Origin: Comamonadaceae bacterium
GTDB taxonomy: Bacteria; Pseudomonadota; Gammaproteobacteria; Burkholderiales; Burkholderiaceae_C
NCBI GenBank assembly: GCA_947450005.1
Contig: CANFTU010000004.1
Coordinates: 1-36,958 of the forward strand
DNA: 36,958 nucleotides
Reading direction: 5' to 3'
This document shows positions 19,479-28,570 of this stretch, piece by piece. A program made the translations under genes and the position numbers. A model generated the notes under the pieces. The model made no database searches and was not told the origin of the DNA. It saw nothing but the letters and a program-made list of their open reading frames with translations. Numbering within the stretch: the first letter of the stretch is position 1; each line of letters opens with the position of its first letter.

Positions 19479-20117
19479 ATGGAAACACAGTCTGTGCCTG
19501 AGGCTGCGGGCGTAAAAGATGGCGGCGCACTCACGGCTGGCGACTATGGCTTTTTTGCGCTCATGGTCGTGGTGTTGATCGCCGTAACCTGGGTTGGTGT
19601 CTTGTCGTATGAAGAAGGCATGAACACCGAGCGGTCCAAACGCAACGGCGAAGCATGGGTCGCGTGGCTCACGGACAACAGCGCGAAACGGTTCGAACCG
19701 GACTACGCATTGGCCGCCTGCGCCGGAGGACCGCGCGCGGCAGCCGCACCTGAGGCTACCGAAAAGGTGCCTGTTGGCGAAGGAGAAACCCTTCTCCCTG
19801 CGGCACCAGCGGCCGCCGTAGCAAATGCGTGGGGCGCCTGCCTTGAAGAGATTCTGAAGAGCTCGGATTTGAAAGGACTGGTCAACCCATTCACCGGCAA
19901 AGCACCCGATCTGGTGGAGAAGTGCGACCCGGCAGACCACAACTTGCACGGAAATATCTCGATCGAGAAAAGTGTGGCGACCCCGGTGGGCTCTGCCGTA
20001 CCGTTCACGATTTCGCCGCTGGTGGCAGCGGATGCTATCGACACCAAATTGCAGCTCAAAGTGTCGATTTGCGATAAGGGGGCCTACCCCATCAAAGTTT
20101 CCGAATTCGAATTTTGA
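19479..20117 (+). CDS. Membrane-anchored protein of unknown family (one N-terminal TM; possibly pilin-like extracytoplasmic domain)
   Basis: TM YGFFALMVVVLIAVTWVGVLSY; four Cys in the exported part; NPFTG...C...GNISIEK...LQLKVSIC pattern; stop codon 8 nt from the next gene. Confidence 0.75.
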   Translation: METQSVPEAAGVKDGGALTAGDYGFFALMVVVLIAVTWVGVLSYEEGMNTERSKRNGEAWVAWLTDNSAKRFEPDYALAACAGGPRAAAAPEATEKVPVGEGETLLPAAPAAAVANAWGACLEEILKSSDLKGLVNPFTGKAPDLVEKCDPADHNLHGNISIEKSVATPVGSAVPFTISPLVAADAIDTKLQLKVSICDKGAYPIKVSEFEF

Positions 20118-20125
20118 GGTACCCC

Positions 20126-21766
20126 ATGGAAGAAAAAACCTACGTTTCAATCCATGAACTGGATGCCAAGTCCATCGTCGGTGCGACCGATGTAGAAGCC
20201 GATATACCGCGTGATTTGCCGCTGCGCAAATGGCTATACGCGTGGTTGCTGGATCCCCATATTGAGGGGAATTACCAGCAATTTATCGACAAGTGGGTCA
20301 GTATTTTGATTGTGGTCAATTTGTTCGCGCTGCTGTTCGAACAGGTGCCGGCCATTTTTGAGCCCAATGCCCATTTATTCCACTATTTCGACATTTTCTC
20401 GGTGGTGGTATTCACGCTGGAATACTTTCTGCGCTTTTATGTTGCGCCGGACGATCCCGATTTTGCCGGCAAACGCAGCGCCCGCGCCAGTTACCTGTTC
20501 AGCCCTTTTGCGATCATTGACTTTCTGGCGATTGCACCCTTTTATTTGAAGTTTTTGGGAATTCCGCTGGACTTGCGTTTCCTGCGGTTCCTGCGGCTGC
20601 TGCGGATCTTGAAGCTATTCCGCATCATTGTCCCGGCGTACCATGATTTTGTGAAGGCCAACGAAGGCCGCACCCTGCGCCAGAAAGTGCATGCACTGGT
20701 TTTCCCCGGCAAATTCGGCGGCAAACTGCAAGAGCTTTTTGACGGATTCATCGCCTTATGCGTGCTGCTGTCGGTTTTCGCCGTCATCATGGAGTCGGTG
20801 CAAAGCGTCAGCTACATGCTGAACATCCAGTTTGTCATCCTCGATGCAGTGATGGTTGGAATTTTCACCATGGAATACTTTATGCGCATGTATTCCTGTG
20901 TCGAAGAGCCTGGCTTCAAAGGCGCAGTCGGCGGCCGTATCAAGCAAGGCACGACGGTGTCGACTTTCATCGACTTCTTGGCGATATTGCCCTTCTTCCT
21001 GGAAGGCCTGCTGCACCATGTCCTGGATCTGCGGTTCTTGCGGGTATTCCGCCTGACGCGGCTATTGAAGCTGACACGCGGCAACGACGCGACGATCACC
21101 CTGGTCAAAGTGCTGTCCCGTGAATGGCCCATCATCAGCGCGTCAGCCTTCATCATGATCTTGCTGGTGATCATGACGGCGTCGCTGGGCTTTTTGTTTG
21201 AGCATGAGGCGCAGCCGGACAAATACGAAAACATCCCCACGACCATTTACTGGGCGGTTATCACGCTGGCCTCCATTGGCTATGGTGATATTTACCCGGT
21301 AACACCGATAGGCCGGGCCATGACCGTGGTCATGGCTTTCGCCGGCATCGGTATCTTCGCAATCCCTGCCGCTATTTTGGCCTCAGCCTTCAGCGACGAA
21401 TTGGTCAAAGAGCGCGAGGTTTTGAAGGCGGATCTGTACGACATCATGAAGGACGGAAAAATCAGCACCGACGAACTCGAGTTCATCCGCGCCGAAGCCA
21501 AGCGCCTGCACTTGAGTGTCGAAGAGGTGAGCGCGCTGGTCCGCCAGATTCAGCAAGAGTTGGAGCGGGAATCGAATTTCGCCGACATGCCGATTCACCA
21601 GATTGCCGCCAAACCGGAACTGGCCGTGGAGCACTACAAAACCCTGCTGAGCAATATCCGGCAGTTGGGGATGCTCATGGACCCGGCGGAGTTTGAAAGG
21701 CTTCGTGCGGCCAACAGCCGCCTGAGCCCCGACGAAGTGGAGTTGTGGAAAAAAATCAGAGGCTGA
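20126..21766 (+). CDS. Voltage-gated ion channel-like protein: VSD-VSD-pore with TerB-like C-terminal tail
   Basis: Two S4 segments (LDLRFLRFLRLLRILKLFRI and LDLRFLRVFRLTRLLKLTRG), one pore TIYWAVITLASIGYGDIYPVT; RBS GAGG just upstream of ATG 20126. Confidence 0.9.
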   Translation: MEEKTYVSIHELDAKSIVGATDVEADIPRDLPLRKWLYAWLLDPHIEGNYQQFIDKWVSILIVVNLFALLFEQVPAIFEPNAHLFHYFDIFSVVVFTLEYFLRFYVAPDDPDFAGKRSARASYLFSPFAIIDFLAIAPFYLKFLGIPLDLRFLRFLRLLRILKLFRIIVPAYHDFVKANEGRTLRQKVHALVFPGKFGGKLQELFDGFIALCVLLSVFAVIMESVQSVSYMLNIQFVILDAVMVGIFTMEYFMRMYSCVEEPGFKGAVGGRIKQGTTVSTFIDFLAILPFFLEGLLHHVLDLRFLRVFRLTRLLKLTRGNDATITLVKVLSREWPIISASAFIMILLVIMTASLGFLFEHEAQPDKYENIPTTIYWAVITLASIGYGDIYPVTPIGRAMTVVMAFAGIGIFAIPAAILASAFSDELVKEREVLKADLYDIMKDGKISTDELEFIRAEAKRLHLSVEEVSALVRQIQQELERESNFADMPIHQIAAKPELAVEHYKTLLSNIRQLGMLMDPAEFERLRAANSRLSPDEVELWKKIRG

Positions 21767-21857
21767 GCCAACCGCTCCGGTTTCTTCCACTATCCTTTAG
21801 CGCTTCATATTGCCAGACTGAAATACCTTGCAGCACATGATGCTGCAGGCGAGACCC

Positions 21858-22766
21858 ATGGACATCCATTCCGCGAAAAAAACCTTGATGGAGATCCTTG
21901 ACGGATCCCCGGAGCACAAAAGCAGCCACTATGTGGAACTGCTCATCACCGTGGTCGTCTTGATGAACTGCTCGGCGGTGATCCTGGACTCGGTTCCTGC
22001 GATTCACGCGGAGTACCGTGAATTCTTTCACGAGCTCGAGTTTTGGAGCGTGATGTTTTTCACGGTTGAATACGTTTTGCGGGTCTGGTCGCTGGGCGCC
22101 AAATATGCTGCTGGTGAGGGTGGCGCTTGGAAAGGCCGCCGGCAATACATGTTCAGCGCTTTTGGGCTGGTTGATTTTTTTGCGACCATGCCGCATTACC
22201 TGCACATGTTTTTCCCCACCTTGGACCTGCGGATTCTGCGCGTCTTGCGGTTGCTGCGGATTCTTAAACTCTCTAAATACAACACGGCATTGCAGGACCT
22301 CTTCCACGCCGTTAATTCCGAGCGCCGCGCCTTCGGCTCTGCGGCCTTTTTGCTCTTGATTGCAACCATTGTGTCGGCCTCACTGATGCACTTTGCTGAG
22401 GGCCATGAGCAACCCCAGTTTTTCGGCAGCATCCCGCACTCCATTTACTGGTCCATTGTCACCATCACCTCAGGCTATGGCAACGTGGAGCCGGTGACCA
22501 AGGCGGGTGAAGTCATCGCCTTGCTGACCGGTTTTCTGGGCGTGTGTATGGCGGCCATCATGACCGGTATCGTGGCTTCCGCGTTTTCCAACCAGCTGTC
22601 GCGCAAAAAAGCGGCCTACCAAAGCCAGTTGCGGCAGGTGCTGGCTGACGGCGTTGTCAGCGATGCCGAGCGCGAGTCGCTACGGGTCCTGCAGATGAAA
22701 TACCGGCTGTCCGATGCCCAGGTGCAAGCCGCCATGGACGAAGCCAAAATTGGTATGCCCAAGTAA
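21858..22766 (+). CDS. 6TM voltage-gated channel-like protein with non-canonical filter TSGYGN
   Basis: S4 LDLRILRVLRLLRILKLSK; pore SIYWSIVTITSGYGNVEPVT; C-terminal LADGVVSDAERESLRVLQMKYRLSDAQV; start uncertain (21837/21840/21858). Confidence 0.9.
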   Translation: MDIHSAKKTLMEILDGSPEHKSSHYVELLITVVVLMNCSAVILDSVPAIHAEYREFFHELEFWSVMFFTVEYVLRVWSLGAKYAAGEGGAWKGRRQYMFSAFGLVDFFATMPHYLHMFFPTLDLRILRVLRLLRILKLSKYNTALQDLFHAVNSERRAFGSAAFLLLIATIVSASLMHFAEGHEQPQFFGSIPHSIYWSIVTITSGYGNVEPVTKAGEVIALLTGFLGVCMAAIMTGIVASAFSNQLSRKKAAYQSQLRQVLADGVVSDAERESLRVLQMKYRLSDAQVQAAMDEAKIGMPK

Positions 22767-22772
22767 ATCACC

Positions 22773-23702
22773 ATGACAGCCCTTCAACTCTCGCCGCTGC
22801 AGCGGCTGCAGCGACGCACCTACGAAATTCTGGACGGCGCAGTCGCCGACAGCAAAAGCCAAGCGTGTGAGATTTTCATCGCGGTCTTGGTGGTGGCCAA
22901 CGTGCTGGCCATTATTTTGGAGTCGGTGCATGAGCTGCACGAGGCCTACGAGGTGTATTTCCACTATTTCGACTTGGTCAGCGTCATGGTCTTCAGCGTG
23001 GAGTTTGTGCTGCGGGTCTGGTCCTGCGGCATGAAATACGACCCCGTGCCGGGCAGCGCGTGGCAAGGCCGCAAGGACTACGTCTTCAGTCCTTTCGGAC
23101 TGGTGGACTTTTTCAGTACGGTGCCGTTCTATCTTCAGCTCATCTTGCCCGGCGCCGACCTGCGCGTACTGCGGATGTTCCGGCTCTTGCGGATTTTCAA
23201 GCTGTCGCGCTACAACAGCGCGATGGACGACATGTTCGAAGCCATCCGCTCCGAAAAAGACTCTTTTTCTTCGGCATTTTTTCTGTTGTTCATCAGCTGC
23301 CTGTTGTTCTCCAGCCTGATTTACATCATTGAGGGCCCAGACCAACCGGAAGTGTTCCCGTCCATCCCGGCGGCCATGCACTGGTTTGTGCTGACCATTA
23401 TTTCCGGCTGGGGAAATGTCGACCCCGTGTCTTTGGTCGGCGTGATTTTGGTGGTCGTCACGCAAATTTTGGCCATCGCCTTGGCCGCGATCTTGACCGG
23501 TGTGGTGGCAACCGCCTACACCGCGCAAGTGCAACGGCGTGAGGCCTTGTATGAGATGGAGGTGCGCGAAGTCCTTGCCGACGGCGTTGTCACCGAAGAA
23601 GAGCGACTCAAACTCAAGTCGCTTCAAATGCGCTACGGCATCACAGACGAGCAAGTCGAGGCTATTGCAGCGCAAGTACAGGCGGAAAAAAAGGCAAGCT
23701 AG
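22773..23702 (+). CDS. 6TM voltage-gated channel-like protein with non-canonical filter ISGWGN
   Basis: S4 ADLRVLRMFRLLRIFKLSR; pore AMHWFVLTIISGWGNVDPVS; C-terminal LADGVVTEEERLKLKSLQMRYGITDEQV. Confidence 0.9.
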   Translation: MTALQLSPLQRLQRRTYEILDGAVADSKSQACEIFIAVLVVANVLAIILESVHELHEAYEVYFHYFDLVSVMVFSVEFVLRVWSCGMKYDPVPGSAWQGRKDYVFSPFGLVDFFSTVPFYLQLILPGADLRVLRMFRLLRIFKLSRYNSAMDDMFEAIRSEKDSFSSAFFLLFISCLLFSSLIYIIEGPDQPEVFPSIPAAMHWFVLTIISGWGNVDPVSLVGVILVVVTQILAIALAAILTGVVATAYTAQVQRREALYEMEVREVLADGVVTEEERLKLKSLQMRYGITDEQVEAIAAQVQAEKKAS

Positions 23703-23716
23703 GCCTGCCTTTTTTT
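23686..23716. terminator. Bidirectional intrinsic terminator between convergent channel genes
   Basis: aaaaaaaggca - 9 nt - tgccttttttt; A-tract/T-tract on both sides; overlaps the last codons of the 22773-23702 CDS. Confidence 0.85.
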
Positions 23717-23746
23717 CGCATGCGCCCTGAGGCGCTTACATTGGGC

Positions 23747-24811
23747 TTATGTTTTCAACCGGCCCATCAGGCTGTTGAATTCGTGCTCGCCCAAGGCGCG
23801 CATGTGGGCCGCTTGGTCCGCAGTCACAAGGTTCAACTCCAGCATCGTGCTCACCAGATGGTCGCGCGAGGCGGCCGGCGCAACATGGTGACGAGCCTCT
23901 TCCTCGGATTCGCCAAAGAGCGCGACCATCAAGGTCTTGCCTACGATGTTCATCAATAAGCCGAACAAAACCAAGCCGCAGAACATGGTGGTACCTGCAA
24001 TCACCCGGCCCCAGAAAGTCACCGGGTACATGTCGCCATAACCGGTTGTGGTCAGCGTCACCACAGACCACCACATTGCGGCGGGAATCGAGGTGAAGAA
24101 TCGTTTGTCTTCGCCAATGGTGTTTCCGCTCACAGGGTCCACTGGCAAAAACTTGGCCGCTTCCGGCGGAGCGTCGGCGGGCAGCGGTTCGACTTTGAGC
24201 TTTTCATCGAGCGCGGCCTGGCCTTCTGCAATATGTTCGGGTGAGTACAAAACGCCTTCGGTGTAGTACATCAGCGAGCTGGAAATCATGACCACCGAAA
24301 ACAAGGCAATAAAGTAAATGCGCAAGTTCGTGGAGATCGATGTGCGCTGTGCTTTGTCACCCAAAGCCAGGCTTTGCGCCGCCATCTTGACCATTTTGAG
24401 CACTCGCAGCACCCGCACCACCCGCACCACCCGCAAGGCTTTTCCGCCTTTCAAGGCCGAGAGGTTCAGCAGCATCAAATAACTTGGCAGGATGGATATC
24501 AGGTCCACCAGACCCCAGAAACTGAATATGTAGGCCAAGCGGTTCGCCGCGAAATACACGTTAGCCAAGTAATCCACCGTGAAAAACGCCACCGCGCACA
24601 ACTCGACCACCTGAAAGGCATGCGCATACGTGGTAGCCCATGGCTCCACGGTCTCCAGCGCCAGGGACAAGCAGGAGACAAAAATCCAAAAATTCACCGC
24701 CTGAACCCAGCGGTGAAAGGCTATGGAATGGGGCACGGTGAACATGGCGCGCATCAAGCCGGGTTCGGCTTGGTGGTGGGATGCCAAATGGCCATTGGCT
24801 GAGGTATTCAT
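23747..24811 (-). CDS. 6TM voltage-gated potassium channel-like protein
   Basis: S4 LRVVRVVRVLRVLKMVK; pore AAMWWSVVTLTTTGYGDMYPVT; long S5-pore linker. Confidence 0.92.
   Translation of the reverse strand: MNTSANGHLASHHQAEPGLMRAMFTVPHSIAFHRWVQAVNFWIFVSCLSLALETVEPWATTYAHAFQVVELCAVAFFTVDYLANVYFAANRLAYIFSFWGLVDLISILPSYLMLLNLSALKGGKALRVVRVVRVLRVLKMVKMAAQSLALGDKAQRTSISTNLRIYFIALFSVVMISSSLMYYTEGVLYSPEHIAEGQAALDEKLKVEPLPADAPPEAAKFLPVDPVSGNTIGEDKRFFTSIPAAMWWSVVTLTTTGYGDMYPVTFWGRVIAGTTMFCGLVLFGLLMNIVGKTLMVALFGESEEEARHHVAPAASRDHLVSTMLELNLVTADQAAHMRALGEHEFNSLMGRLKT
24401..24436. repeat. Four tandem 9-bp units in the S4-coding region
   Basis: cactcgcag / cacccgcac / cacccgcac / cacccgcaa; encodes R-V-[VL] triplets on the minus strand. 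Confidence 0.85.
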
Positions 24812-24971
24812 GCGAGTCCTTTCTAGAAATAATGTGTCCAGGACCTGTGCCTTTCTCGTCTGTGCGAGAACGCCGATCCCGTTCCAACGGATGGCGAAAA
24901 TGATATGCGATTCACACGACCCCGCCGAGCGCCCCGCTACGCATGATTCGCGCAGAGGCGAAAACCGGAGA

Positions 24972-25976
24972 TTACTTGGACTGGCTGAGCGCGTTGGTCA
25001 CCAGCCGCGAGGTGATGTCCACGATCTGGATCATGCGGTCATAGGGCATGCGCGTTGGACCAATCACGCCCAGGGTTCCGACCACCCGGCCGTCCACTTC
25101 ATAGGGGGCGCTGACCACGGACAACTCTTCAAAGGGAACCGTCTGGCTCTCCCCGCCAATAAAAATGCGCACGCCCTCGGCCTTGCCGGCTGTATCGAGC
25201 AGCCGCATGATTTGGGCCTTTTGCTCAAACAGGTCAAAGGCGCGGCGTAGTTGACCCATATCGCTGGAAAAATCAGCCACCGAGAGCAAATTACGCTCTC
25301 CGGCGATGACGATTTCATCCTGCGATTCGGCAATCGCCTCGGAGCTGGCGTTAACCGCAGCCTGCATCAGCGCGGCGATCTCGGTTCGCAAGGTCTCGAC
25401 CTCGTGCTTGAGCATCTCGCGCACCTGGTCCATGTCCATGCCCATGTAGTGGCTGTTCAAAAAGTTAGCCGCCTCGGCCAGCTGGGCCTGGGTGTGGTCC
25501 ACGCTGGTAAACAGCACCCGGTTTTGCACATCACCCTCGGGCGTCACGATGATGACCAGCACCCGCTTTTCCGATAAACGCAAAAACTCGATATGCCGGA
25601 ACACCGAGCTGCGCCGCGGCGTCATCACCACGCCTACAAACTGCGACAGGCTGGACAACAGGTTGGCGGCGTTGGAGAGCACTTTTTGCGGCTGATCGGG
25701 CGCCAGCGTTTGCTGACCGAAGCGCTGCGGCTGCACCGTCAGCATGGTGTCGACAAACAAGCGGTAGCCCCGCGCCGTGGGGATGCGTCCGGCCGAGGTG
25801 TGCGGGCTGACGATCAGGCCCAGCTCTTCCAGATCGGCCATGACATTGCGGATCGTGGCGGGCGACAACTCCAGCCCGGTCGACTTCGACAGGGTACGGC
25901 TGCCCACCGGCTGTCCATCAGCGATGTAGCGCTCGACGAGCGCTTTGAGCAGCATCTTGGAGCGGTCGTCAAGCAT
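24972..25976 (-). CDS. hrcA: Heat-inducible transcription repressor HrcA
   Basis: [55 protein letters not shown]...[18 protein letters not shown]. Confidence 0.97.
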   Translation of the reverse strand: MLDDRSKMLLKALVERYIADGQPVGSRTLSKSTGLELSPATIRNVMADLEELGLIVSPHTSAGRIPTARGYRLFVDTMLTVQPQRFGQQTLAPDQPQKVLSNAANLLSSLSQFVGVVMTPRRSSVFRHIEFLRLSEKRVLVIIVTPEGDVQNRVLFTSVDHTQAQLAEAANFLNSHYMGMDMDQVREMLKHEVETLRTEIAALMQAAVNASSEAIAESQDEIVIAGERNLLSVADFSSDMGQLRRAFDLFEQKAQIMRLLDTAGKAEGVRIFIGGESQTVPFEELSVVSAPYEVDGRVVGTLGVIGPTRMPYDRMIQIVDITSRLVTNALSQSK

Positions 25977-26004
25977 GAAATCATTTTAGTGATGTAATTT
26001 CAGC

Positions 26005-26910
26005 ATGTCCCCGCATACAAACCCTCCGTTTCGGCGCGCCGCATTGGTTGGCAAATTCCCGAACGCGGGTCTGGCCGCGCAGCGCGAGTCGCGCGCACTG
26101 CTGGCCGACGTGGCCGGATTTTTGGGGGATTGCGGCTGCGAAGTCTTCCTGGAGGAATCCACCGCCCACAACCTCGACCACCCGGACTACCCGGCACTGA
26201 GCGTCGACGCGCTGGGCGCGGCCTGCGATGTGTGCGTGGTGCTCGGCGGTGACGGGACCATGCTGGGCATGGGTCGGCGCATGGCCGAATTCGGCGTGCC
26301 GCTGATTGGCATCAACCAGGGCCGCCTGGGCTTTATCACCGATATCGCGCTGGACCACTTCAAAACCACCCTGGCGCCCATGCTGGCCGGCGACTACGTA
26401 GAGGAGCAGCGCAGCCTGATTCAAGCCCGCGTCATGCGCGAGAAGGTCTGCGTGTTCTCGGCACTGGCCATGAACGACGTGGTGGTGAACCGGGGTGCGA
26501 CCTCCGGCATGGTCGAACTGCGGATCGAGGTCAACGGCCATTTTGTCGCTAAGCAGCGCGCCGACGGCCTGATCATCGCCACGCCCACGGGCTCCACCGC
26601 CTACGCCCTTTCGGCGGGCGGACCCATGATCCACCCGGCGACCCGGGCCTGGGTGCTGGTGCCCATTGCGCCGCACACCCTGTCCAACCGGCCGCTGGTA
26701 CTGGATGACAGCGCCGAGATCGTGATCGAACTGGTGGCCGGGCGCGACGCCAGTGCCAACTTTGATATGCAATCGCTGGCTGCCCTGCTGCATGGTGACC
26801 GCATTGAGGTGAGCCGTTCGCGCCACGCCGTGCGCTTTCTGCACCCGCGCGGCTGGACCTTTTTTGACACCTTGCGCAACAAACTGCACTGGAACGAAGG
26901 GGTGGTCTGA
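26005..26910 (+). CDS. nadK: NAD kinase
   Basis: [47 protein letters not shown]. Confidence 0.97.
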   Translation: MSPHTNPPFRRAALVGKFPNAGLAAQRESRALLADVAGFLGDCGCEVFLEESTAHNLDHPDYPALSVDALGAACDVCVVLGGDGTMLGMGRRMAEFGVPLIGINQGRLGFITDIALDHFKTTLAPMLAGDYVEEQRSLIQARVMREKVCVFSALAMNDVVVNRGATSGMVELRIEVNGHFVAKQRADGLIIATPTGSTAYALSAGGPMIHPATRAWVLVPIAPHTLSNRPLVLDDSAEIVIELVAGRDASANFDMQSLAALLHGDRIEVSRSRHAVRFLHPRGWTFFDTLRNKLHWNEGVV

Positions 26911-26912
26911 CC

Positions 26913-28562
26913 ATGGCTTTGCGACGCATGGTCTTGCGCGACTTCGTCATCGTGCATGAACTCGAGTTGGAGTTGCATGCCGGCTACACCGCGCTCACCG
27001 GCGAGACCGGCGCGGGTAAGTCCATCCTGATTGACGCCTTGCAATTGGTCACCGGCGCGCGCGCCGATGCCGGCCTGATCCGCGAAGGCGCACCGCGCAC
27101 CGAAATCAGCGCGGAGTTTGATAACACCCCGAGCGTGGATTCGTTGTTGGCTGAGCAGGGGTTTGCAGCGGATGACTGCTTGCTGCTGCGACGCAGCGTT
27201 GATCTGGCCGGCAAAAGCCGGGCCTGGGTCAACGGCAGCCCGGCCACGGCGCAGCAGTTGCGCGCGGTGGGCGAGTTGCTGCTGGACATTCACGGCCAGC
27301 ATGCCTGGCAAAGCCTGACCCGCGCTGCGGCCGTGCGTGCGTTACTGGACGCGTACGCGCAAGTCTCCACGGCAGCTTTAGCGCGCCACTGGCACACCTG
27401 GCAAGCGGCCCGCAACGCACAGGCTGAGGCGCTGGCGGCACAAAGCCATTTGCAAGACCAGCGCGACAAGCTCCAGTGGCAAATCAGCGAAGTCGACAAG
27501 CTGCAACCCCAACCCGACGAGTGGGACAGCCTGAACACCGAGCACGGCCGCCTGTCCAACGGCCAGACCCTTTTGGACGCGGCCCAAAGCGCACTCGATG
27601 CCCTGGATGGTGACGATGGCGGCGCACTTGCGCGGCTCAACACCGCCTGCGCCGCCGTGGAACCTCAACAAGGCATTGAGTCACGCTTTGCCGAACCGGT
27701 GCAGATGCTCAACGCGGCCCTGGCGCAAACGGAGGAAACCGTACGCACCCTGCGCGCCTACCTGCGCCATGTGGATCTGGACCCCGCGCGGCTGCAAGAG
27801 CTGGACACCCGCATGGCCTTATGGGTCTCGCTGGCGCGCCGCTACAAACAAACACCGGGGCAACTGGCCGCCACGTGGCAGCAATGGAAGCAACAACTCG
27901 CGCAACTCGAGGCCGCCAGTGACCTCGATGCCTTGCAGGCATCCGTTGATGCGGCAGGCGCGGCCTATGAAACCGAGGCCCGCAAGGTATCCAAGGCGCG
28001 CGCCAAGGCCGCACCGCTGTTGGCCCAGGCGATTACCAGCGCCATGCAGGACCTGGGTATGGGTGGTGGCCAGTTTGTAGTGGCACTGGAGCGTGCCGCC
28101 CAGGCCATGGAAAGCGGCTGGGAAGAGGTGCAGTTTTTGGTCGCCGGTCACGCGGGCAGCACGCCGCGTCCGGTGGGCAAAGTGGCCTCGGGCGGCGAAC
28201 TCTCCCGCATCGCGCTGGCCATTGCGGTGACCACCAGCCAACTCGGCAGCGCACCCACACTGGTGTTCGATGAAGTCGACTCCGGCATCGGCGGCGCGGT
28301 GGCCCACACGGTGGGGCGCTTGATGCAAAAGCTGGGCGCGGACCGCCAGGTGCTGGCGGTGACCCACCTGCCCCAGGTAGCCGCCTGCGCCAACCAGCAT
28401 CTGGTGGTGGCCAAAAACACCGATGGGCAGCACGCGCACAGCACTGTCACACCGGTGGAAGATGATGCGAGAGTCCAGGAAATCGCCCGCATGTTGGGCG
28501 GCGAGAAACAAACCCCCACCACGCTGGCGCATGCGCGGGAAATGCTGCGCGCAGCAAGCTGA
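26913..28562 (+). CDS. recN: DNA repair protein RecN
   Basis: [65 protein letters not shown]. Confidence 0.96.
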   Translation: MALRRMVLRDFVIVHELELELHAGYTALTGETGAGKSILIDALQLVTGARADAGLIREGAPRTEISAEFDNTPSVDSLLAEQGFAADDCLLLRRSVDLAGKSRAWVNGSPATAQQLRAVGELLLDIHGQHAWQSLTRAAAVRALLDAYAQVSTAALARHWHTWQAARNAQAEALAAQSHLQDQRDKLQWQISEVDKLQPQPDEWDSLNTEHGRLSNGQTLLDAAQSALDALDGDDGGALARLNTACAAVEPQQGIESRFAEPVQMLNAALAQTEETVRTLRAYLRHVDLDPARLQELDTRMALWVSLARRYKQTPGQLAATWQQWKQQLAQLEAASDLDALQASVDAAGAAYETEARKVSKARAKAAPLLAQAITSAMQDLGMGGGQFVVALERAAQAMESGWEEVQFLVAGHAGSTPRPVGKVASGGELSRIALAIAVTTSQLGSAPTLVFDEVDSGIGGAVAHTVGRLMQKLGADRQVLAVTHLPQVAACANQHLVVAKNTDGQHAHSTVTPVEDDARVQEIARMLGGEKQTPTTLAHAREMLRAAS

Positions 28563-28570
28563 AAATTGCC

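Noticed and set aside
22773-23702. Frameshift or sequencing error as the cause of the odd channel filter
   Set aside because: The frame is continuous through S5-pore-S6 and the tail, and the neighbouring paralogue has the same one-residue shortening, so an independent error is unlikely.
24401-24436. CRISPR or satellite array
   Set aside because: Units are only 9 bp with no spacers and encode S4 triplets.
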